A DNA stretch of 64,000 bases from Trigonopsis variabilis (lineage: Eukaryota; Ascomycota; Trigonopsidomycetes; Trigonopsidales; Trigonopsidaceae). Shown one piece after another: positions 56,542 through 64,000 of the stretch. Below the pieces are notes generated by a model, which saw only the letters and a list, made by a program, of their open reading frames with translations, searched no databases and was not told the origin of the DNA. Location: positions 993,756 through 1,057,755 of the forward strand of contig PPXM03000005.1 of the NCBI GenBank assembly GCA_003707065.3. The letters are read 5' to 3'. Positions within the stretch are counted from its first letter, which is position 1, and each line of letters begins with the position of its first letter. The position numbers were made by a program, and so were the translations under genes.

Positions 56542-59500
56542 ATGTGTGAAATGCCCGAAGATTTCATTACATTGATCTTGGAGGCAATTGTTTTTGAAGG
56601 CGAGCGAGGTAATCATATGATGAGAGAATTATTCGCTAACTAGACTAAGGTATACTGCTTGGAGAGATGCATACTTTTCTTAAGCCTGAGAAGCATCAGA
56701 ACTTTAATCCAGTTCTCTTTAGCTGGATTAAGGAGCATCCTGAAGAGTTCTTGATTGGAGATATGACTAGCGAAAAGGTAAGAACAGCTCTCTTTTATTG
56801 CTTATTAAAGAAACCCATCCTAGACTATATCGACGAAGATTATTACGAGATAATACATTCTCATCCTGCGAGCCGTATATTCGTGTCCGAGGCCGTTCAA
56901 TATATGACGCTAACAGGAATGCCACCAGAAGTGAGTCCGATAAAAGGAGCAACGTTGGAGGTACTTAGGGTAGTCGCTCGATCGCGAGAGCAGGGTATTA
57001 TAGGGACTGAAATTGCGAAGCAAACGCGGCAAGATCCTCGATCTATCTTCCAACGAATCCAGCAGCTAGTGAAAACCGGCCTTGTGATAAAACGATCTTT
57101 GTCAATAGAAGGGTGTCGGACAAGTCATGTACTTCTGACCAAATATGGTAACTTGGTTAATACAAGGCCCACTTCTAATGTCGATGTCCGCCGGCTTAGA
57201 AAGATGGTCATATTCTCGTTAAAAGGCTCTGTTAATATGCTACGCAATTATACTGATCTAAGGTATCAACTCGGTTGCGATCAATCGAAGTTTACTCGGA
57301 GACTATTCACCCGAATAGTTTCTAAACTGGAAGCTGATGGTCTTATAGAAAGGGTTATAATATCTCGGCAAGAAAATAATGTCAAGACTAAATATAACTG
57401 TATCAAATATGTCGGAAAAGGGTCTCTTTATGAAGGCGCGGAACATTCTTCAGATGAGGAATCGCTCGATTTGAATGACAAGATTTCTGATGATTTTTTG
57501 GATGAAACTCTAACTAATTCATGTGATAATATCATCAATAAAACGAAAGCTCCTGGGCTGTCGTTTACAAGATTTCTATCAATCGAACTACAAATCTTTT
57601 ACGAGATCAAATCAATAGGAAACAATAGCGGGGTTACTCTCCCACATTTATTCGTCAACAATTTTGGATCGAGATATTATAAACCTGTCTACTCTTATCT
57701 GGAAAGGTATGTTACTTTTTTCTCTCGGCTTGATAAGACAAAACTTCTTCATAATATAAAACGATGGTTTCAGCTTTACAGGGAGCAGGATAGTTCGGAC
57801 AAGATATCCTTTTACAGATATTTTCTCCGTTCACATGTTGGTTCGTCACCATCTTCCAAAGAAAAGGAGCAGAAAAGCGATGATTTAGCTTGTTTAGCGA
57901 AAGAGGTTCCGGTAGGTCTTATAGGACCCGGAACTACTGGTGTTGATAACTACTCTGAGACGGAAGGAAGAAGAGTATATCCGTTAGCGGGCCAAATTCG
58001 GCCCCTCAGTACCCAGTCTACAGACGAAATTGTTCTCTCCGAAAAGGCTTTGTCTTCTATAGTTAACTCCCATGAGAGCTATGCGACCAGAAAGAGATTG
58101 AATAGAATAATTGAGCTCCTTAAAGATAATGATGGAATTATAGAGGGAGGACAGTCACTTATGACGTTGTACAATTCTCGCTATAATGTGAACTCGGGAC
58201 AAATTGATCGCAAAACATTGAAAAAGGCTCTAGACTATCTCAAGACTAAGAGAATAATTCAGGAAATGGGTATGTCTGTGATCTTACCAAGTGGAAAACC
58301 GAAACTAACTTGGATCATATCTTTTTCTAACCTTGATATGAACGGGCAGAAATTTGCGTCTTTTAGAGATTCGCTTATGACGAAATATCGAGAGAAGAGA
58401 TCGCAGGCACGGCAGACAATGCGAATGAATGAGGACTTCAAATTCTATTCAGATCTTTCTACTGAACAGAAGTTCAAGAAAGTTGAAAGAAAGATAGAAC
58501 TTCTGCTTGATTCTACCGAGTTCGATGTGCTAGACAAAGAAGAAGCAAGAAAGAAATTATCCAAGCGTCTAGCTAAAAGCAAACCATTGAAAGTTGGCGT
58601 ACAACCGCCCTTGAATGTCAAGACCTCCAACGGAAAGGCAAAACCGAATCACTATCAACCTACTGAGAGCGATTGGATAGTGTCTACTCCTACACCACGG
58701 TCAAATATTCTTCCTGGCTCGCATTTCAGTGCTGAAGATTCTGATAATTTACTACGAAGTGTGATTATTTCCCGTTCTTTTCAGCAACATTCTAAAGTTA
58801 TTGATTGGTGCAAGATCAAGCTACAATTTCCTAACTTAAAACTTATAGAAATCAAGAAAGCCTTCCAAAGATTGAGAGAAAAATATGGAGGGAAGGCGTT
58901 TCTGGATTCTATTTATGAATTATGGGAGTCAGTCTTTCTCTTCTCTTATAGGAAAGGCGAAATTGATCTTCCGTTGGAGAACTATGATCTTGCGGAATAT
59001 CTTCGCTTTTGGAAAATGAAGATGCCATCGTGCATTTTCGATCTTTCCTCTATTGATATATCGGCTTTTAGTCGAAGGCAAGAGTCTTCTAACCTTGAAT
59101 TCAGAAGGAATTCCACGGAATCTTGGTCTGAGTATGTGGGAAGCGCTAGCTCTTTGTCAAAGGAACGCATGCTCCTTGGATCTCTTTCTTTAAGCATGAG
59201 AATCGATAAAGAAATGCAATCGGATACAGAAAGCCCTAACGAAGCATTTATTCATAACGCTCTAAAAGAGATCAACATAGAGAATATCATTAATGATTTG
59301 CAAGAGAGAAAGCTAATTCGAAGGGCTCACTCCAGTGCCCGAGATTGTCCATGGATACTCACGGAAAGGTAAAATTATATTATATACACATGCTAACATG
59401 ACGCAAGGGCTGTTTCTAAACTTCGAACTAAACCAGGAATTGAAATCTTCAAGGAAGCAAAGGATTTTCACAACTGTCTGATTAATATCATGCAATCATC

Positions 59501-60026
59501 GAAAACATTAGTCATATCCCAGTTTATTCCGAATGGCACGGCACTGGAATTAATTGATCTTATATCTTACAGGTGTCTAGAATGTCATCGTCGGAGATCT
59601 TCTTCCATTTATGATGTCATCGATTCCTATTCTTCGAGATTTCTGGATCGTGAGCAGATAGATGCTGAAGTTTTTGTTAAAGCTAATAACGGTTGTTGCA
59701 TCTCTGATATTCTAATCCATGCGCTAGATATTTCGGAGACTAGAGAGGGAGCCGATTTGAGCTCACTTTTCCAAGAAACTTTCCTTTTTCCTTACGTCAG
59801 TGCCATGGCAATTTTCATTAATTTCCATCCCTTATGTACATTTCGCTTTCTCCTTCATCATGCTCTTGAATCCTTCGCGAGTACCGAAGTGCTGGAAAGT
59901 CTGCTTTACTTCGCGAGCGAGAATTCGCGTTCCGTTTCGGTACAGCGTAACATTTTTGGACAGTTACAGTTTGCATCTAGTCCCCTATGGTACATAAAGA
60001 TCGCAAGTCGCACTCAATCTGCATAA
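56542..60026 (+). CDS. TFC3: TFIIIC B-block-binding subunit (tau138/Sfc3)
   Basis: Exons 56542-56608, 56650-59368 and 59408-60026, 1134 aa in phase. Introns are 41 and 39 nt with CTAAC branches. The N-terminus (MCEMPEDFITLILEAIVFEGERG) and the winged-helix block ATLEVLRVVARSREQGIIGTEIAKQTRQDPRSIFQRIQQLVKTGLVIK are the family B-block domain. A second winged helix (YATRKRLNRIIELLKDNDGIIEGG) and a basic coiled segment (KFKKVERKIELLLDSTEF) follow. DWCKIKLQFPNLKLIEIKKAFQRLREKYGG is a Myb/SANT-like helical part. The protein recognises the internal B box of tRNA genes for Pol III. It is the last ordinary gene before the transposon-rich right end. Confidence 0.9.
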
Positions 60027-60481
60027 CAGGATGAGCTGATGCAAGGCTCACCATTGATTGCTGCCTAGGAATGACTGTTTACCATAGGAAGGCATGGTAC
60101 AAGTGATTAAGGAAATAGACTTAGCAGGTCTAGTGGATCAGAAGTCAAGTTCTTACTCACCCTACTTTTGATGGCATTTCAAAAACACATATTTTACGAT
60201 ATCGGGTTAAGCTTCTGCCTTATTTATGTTGATATGTAGATTTAATATCGAGAGTCACAAGAGTTAACGTTGGCCATAGTCAAGATTCACATTCAGAATA
60301 ATTTGGATGTTTCAGATTCAAGAAATAAGTTTTTTTTCTCTCACAAGACATGATTTTGAATATACGGAAACATTCATTGTCACTCTTTCCAAAGTATCAC
60401 TCAACCAATAAACCAAAATCAACTTGGATTACTCCTTTCAACAAATTGGACTTCAACGGCTGCGCTTGCATACGCAGTAGT

Positions 60482-60772
60482 TGTTGAGACTGGAAGTCTA
60501 GAACACTCAAACATTCAACAATGCATTGTGTGTAAGACAATAATAGGAACAATGCATTGTGTAAGACAATGGGAACAATGCATTGTGTGAGCAAGACAAA
60601 GAGAAGCAATCAGACGTATTGCTTTCTTTGGCGAAATAGTGTGGTCTGTTTTGGATAAGAATATCCGAAGACTAATATAAAAGGACTACTCTATGTACAG
60701 ATAAATAATACAATACAGCAATACAGTCGCCCACCTTTCCTAGTCTATACAGGTACAATCTAAATCTTAACA
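60482..60772 (+). repeat. Solo LTR A (291 bp, forward orientation)
   Basis: It begins TGTTGAGACTGG and ends CTTAACA, the TG...CA inverted ends of an LTR. The flanking 5-bp sequences GTAGT (60477-60481) and GTGGT (60773-60777) look like a target-site duplication with one mismatch. Inside are three copies of ACAATGCATTGTGT (60518, 60549, 60575) and a TATAAAAG box near 60677. No pol sequence adjoins it on either side, so it is a solo LTR, probably left by recombination. Confidence 0.82.
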
Positions 60773-60924
60773 GTGGTGAACCTCCCCTACTCAACCATAT
60801 ACCTCCCATTTCATCAATTTTCCCATAGTGTGCAACGTTTGCATGCACAGTGTATTGATTCTGAATATAGAATACCTATCAAGCATAAAAATGTCGATTG
60901 TTGGATCGGCGGAAGAATGAGGAG

Positions 60925-61216
60925 TGTTAAAATTTGGATTGAACCTGTATTGACTAGGAAGGTGAGCTACTGTATTGTATTGCTTTCTTGTATTTCTTGT
61001 TGTATTTCTTGTATTTGTACATACTGTATCCCTTTTATATTAGTCTTCGGGATATCTTATCCGAGACAACGTACAATATATCTCTTCGGAATATCTTATC
61101 CGAGACAGAACACAGAATTTCACCACAATGCATTATTCTAGACTTTCAGTCTCAACAAGTATTTTATCATAATGCATTATTGAATGTTTCAGCGTTCTAG
61201 CTTTCCAGTCTCAACA
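60925..61216 (-). repeat. Solo LTR B (292 bp, reverse orientation) with perfect target duplication
   Basis: This is the reverse complement of the LTR A family. It starts TGTTAAAATTTGG, carries the same inner words (ACTAGGAAGGTGAGCTACTG, TATTAGTCTTCGG, TTATCCGAGAC), and ends CCAGTCTCAACA. It is flanked by AGGAG at 60920-60924 and again at 61217-61221, a perfect 5-bp target-site duplication. It is therefore an independent insertion, not an inversion of LTR A. An internal partial duplication of the terminus (TTTCAGTCTCAACA near 61144-61157) and of the TCGG..ATCTTATCCGAGAC block are visible. Confidence 0.88.
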
Positions 61217-61719
61217 AGGAGAAATACTGAGACCTCTAGATTGTGCGTTTGGTACACATTTGTGTTGAAGTTCCATATAGAAATGCTCACTAAGTTGAAA
61301 TGGTTTATTTATTATATTGGTTCTATTCTGTGTTACATTGTTCAACATAGCGTCTTTCTTATAGCAATTCGGATATTCTATATAAATCTAACAACGCATT
61401 GACCAATTCTAACAAGCTTCTCAACCTGTGAAAACCTACCATGTTCGTTCAATATTTTCCCAAATCCTGTTGCCGAGATTAATGTGTTCCAGAAGAATAA
61501 GAATATACTCAAAGATATAATAAGCTAGAGTTATTTAGCTGATCAAATGAAGTCCAATATGTTGATTCGAATAAAATCAACTGTCCCTTGGCCACAATTT
61601 CTTCATTGAGTTGAATTTCCGTTCATTTACATTATATTGAGTTAGAAAAGTTCTTTTTTTTGTTTTATTCAAAAACTTCAGTAATATAGTGTTTTCCATT
61701 TGTTGTCCACTCGTCTTAA

Positions 61720-62200
61720 CTGTAAAACGGCCGGGGAGATGGAATTTGGAGTGCTGTGAGAACTGATGTTCGCAATGATACTACTAGGCCTGATGGTTCT
61801 TTTTCCATGCTGTCAAAGGCGGCTAAAAACGTAAAAGAATATATTATGAGCTTCATTGAAAACTGTAAAAGAAATGTTAGGATAGCTAAATAAGGAATGC
61901 TGATTAAGAAACATAAACAAACTGCCCATTCTAAAGGACTATTCAAAAAAAAGTCGCTGAAATCAGGTCAACATCCATTAGTAATTTGGTACTGCCATAT
62001 AGTCGAAAAGCGAAAACAGAAAGATGTAGTTGTTTCCGCCGCTGATGCCGAATATGGTAATCAAGAACATCAGATGTAGAAAAGCTCTGACCTTACGAAA
62101 GTTAATTGACGCTGTTGTACTATCGCAACCAATTCTATTCACAGAGAGAGAACCAAAAATATTAATATCCGATATCACTTTATCTGAGAAGTAGAAGGAA
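61720..62200 (+). pseudogene. Decayed Ty1/copia-type RNase H remnant (tentative)
   Basis: A short stretch around 62000-62060 reads EKRKQKDVVV followed by SAADAEY in plus-strand translation. It resembles the copia RNase H motif 'kKQ..v..SttEAEY'. The following LRKLIDAV...ILISD resembles the next block in the family. Stops and frame breaks interrupt the surroundings. I regard it as an old fragment; only alignment could confirm it. Confidence 0.4.
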
Positions 62201-62961
62201 CCTATGTATTTGCATAGAACTTATGACAGGAGATACTAATAGAAGGACTATTGACAAGTTTATTTCAGAATCATAGAGGTCTGTAAACGTTCTCACTGAA
62301 GGGCAGTTGAGAACACCCAGTTAATTATTCAAGTTGGAAGTCGAACGCTGAAAACTTGATTAATGCCAACGCATTAGGGTGGAATAACACATTCTTGGGA
62401 TTGGAAAATGTTTGTTGAAGCAAGAAAACAATGAACCGACATTGTTGTCTCTCTAAGAGATGTTAGTCGTATGTGGAATATCCCCTCAGATATTCGTTTG
62501 AAAATAGGACTTTTTTTTGTACGGATAATTGATACTGGACTTTAGCATATAACAGAATAATTTATATAATTTCAACCATAATAATATCCTGGGCATGGAT
62601 TGGTATGGACTAGTTATAGAGAGACTGAACACTGTTAGTTCAGTATGATCAACATAGGCGGGACAGGTGAATGCCGTCTTATATTGTCGGGATAATGAAC
62701 AGAATATAGCTAACATAATAAGGAATACGAGAAAAACACAACCATACAGAGAAGGCCTGTTTTACTTATCGTGTCTTTCGCTGTAATCCGAGGATAACGT
62801 AGAGCATAGTTATGTTTCCTTCCTCATGGATGTTCTTTGGAATATGCTAAATGTAATGTGAGTTCATTGAGCAATTTGAATCACATGCATGAACCGCGGT
62901 TTGCGAAATAGATTACTTTCATCTTTTTATGTTGTCCCTCTCCTACTTTATTAGTTATGAG

Positions 62962-63131
62962 TGTTGAGAATTGTACCTGTATTGTTTTGTGAGATGGACT
63001 ACTGTACTGTATTGTATTATTTATTTATTTATACATAAAAGTATCGCTTTCATATTAGTCTTCGGATATTTCTTATCCGAGAAAGCTGATTCCTTCTCTT
63101 TGTCTTACACAATGGATTGTTGAATGTTCAT
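62962..63131 (-). repeat. Truncated LTR C (reverse orientation)
   Basis: Same family as LTRs A and B: it starts TGTTGAGAATTGTACCTG and shares ACTGTATTGTATTATTTAT, TATTAGTCTTCGGATA and TTGTCTTACACAATG. After TTGTTGAATGTT (about 63131) the sequence no longer matches, so the outer ~40 bp are lost or replaced. Identity is visibly lower than between A and B, suggesting an older insertion. Confidence 0.75.
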
Positions 63132-63650
63132 CTTTTTTATTGAATCAGGGTGTTAAAGATACAAAAAGCTCGTAGCTTCCATTTGTGTGACGTTTACTTG
63201 GCCGAACGAGTACCTTGTGCGGCAGATATAGGTGATGTCCGAGCAGTATCTCACATGCAGTATTCAATAGTAAATAAATGATAACAATCTGCGCTTAGCT
63301 GAGATAATATATCGAACAGTCTAAAGATTGAGCTCTTTTTGAGAATGGTCGTCAGACAGATCAAAAAGGAAATATTATCGACAAGGACATGGCAAATATC
63401 TCCATTCTATTAGCATTCGGTGACTTCAATTCATAATATATCTAAATTGGAAATACAGTGTTTCGAAATGCTTTCTTTGATCAGGCTACATGAGAATTCG
63501 TAACGACGTCTAGAGTAATCCTTGAATATTGGCTTCCCCAGAAACTTACGCTTTGATACTGCCCGAATATGATTAATTGGAGACAACCACGATTTATCCT
63601 AAACAAAATGGCGATAACATGAGATACGCTTCTGGTCACTGGAAGAATGC

Positions 63651-64000
63651 GACCCGTCCTCCTATAAAGAAGCAATGAGACAGGATGACAGATAAATGGA
63701 AAGAAGCCTGCGAAGAGGAATATAGGTCATTGATAAAGAACAAGACCTGGGAATTGACTGAACTACCCAAAGGAAGAAAAGCTGTCACAAATAAGTGGGT
63801 ATTCAAGCGGAAGAGAAACGCACTAGGAGAAATTCAAAGATACAAGGCTAGATTAGTTGCTCGAGGATTTACACAAATTGAAGGTATTGGCTATCAAGAG
63901 ACCTTTGCGCCTGTTATCAGATATGAATCGATCCGGAGTATCATTGCGATTGCGACAGCTATGGATCTGGAACTACACCAGATGGATGTAAAGACCGCGT
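63651..64000 (+). mobile_element. Ty1/copia retrotransposon reverse transcriptase fragment, frame-broken and cut by window end
   Basis: Plus-strand translation gives a typical copia RT start: DPSSYKEAM, then after a one-base frame shift near 63690 KWKEACEEEYRSLIKN, KTWELTELP, KWVFKRKR, YKARLVARGFTQIEG, YQETFAPV and LHQMDVKTA. It runs off the right edge. The sequence upstream (63130-63650) shows no integrase in frame. The frame break argues that this copy is inactive. Whether it belongs to the same family as the nearby LTRs is unknown. Confidence 0.85.

Noticed and set aside
1-64000. CRISPR arrays, rRNA or tRNA genes, bacterial operons
   Set aside because: None seen. The repeats present are LTR-related, and gene structure is eukaryotic with spliceosomal introns.

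Overview
The window is nuclear DNA of a fungus with a compact genome, about 40-45% G+C by eye. It holds 28 recognisable protein genes, most on a scale of 1-3 kb. Nearly every gene has spliceosomal introns, and most of these are only 30-60 nt long, with GTAAGT/GTATGT-like donors, a CTAAC/CTGAC/CTAAT branch site and a close AG. Fungus-type genes (a Ura2-type CPSase-ATCase without active DHOase, a HAL4/NPR1-family kinase, secreted DPP5, a YAT-type amino-acid permease) sit with genes that many budding yeasts lack or have let diverge (METTL4, WRAP53/TCAB1, XAP5, ULA1). This points to Dikarya, perhaps an early-branching ascomycete (Taphrinomycotina-like). That placement is inference; I cannot name the species.

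Layout, left to right: OLA1 (partial, -), an MFS drug/H+ antiporter (-), MLH1 (-), SYO1 (+), METTL4 (-), DPP5 (+), URA2 (-), HAL4-like kinase (+), mitochondrial uL11m (-), ULA1 (-), WRAP53-like (+), FIP1 (-), NUP49/Nup45-like (+), SIT4/Ppe1-associated SAPS protein (+), TYW1 (+), amino-acid permease (-), XAP5 (+), ribose-5-phosphate isomerase (-), F-box/WD/UIM protein (+), an unresolved small segment (-), F-box/LRR protein (-), PXA-domain protein (+), CENP-B-type HTH protein (-), a 2.2 kb gene-poor stretch, RBG1/DRG1 (-, 15 introns), SEA4/Mio (-), EFG1 (+), glycogenin (-), TFC3 (+), and finally about 4 kb of transposon remains: two solo LTRs in opposite orientation, a third truncated LTR and decayed Ty1/copia pol pieces.

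The genes are mostly housekeeping and are not organised as a pathway cluster. Themes recur: RNA modification and RNP biology (METTL4, TYW1, WRAP53, FIP1, EFG1, XAP5), ribosome and translation (SYO1, uL11m, RBG1, OLA1), nutrient/TORC1-related regulation (SEA4, HAL4-like kinase, SAPS protein, permease) and ubiquitin-type systems (ULA1 and two F-box proteins).

The most notable observation is that the URA2 gene lacks the inactive dihydroorotase-like domain that normally separates CPSase from ATCase in fungal Ura2. A proline-rich linker of about 80 residues takes its place. Also notable are a 401-nt, hairpin-rich intron in MLH1 among otherwise tiny introns, two GC-AG introns supported by reading frame, and a Nup49-type nucleoporin with almost no FG repeats. 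No tRNA, rRNA, CRISPR or prokaryotic element was seen.
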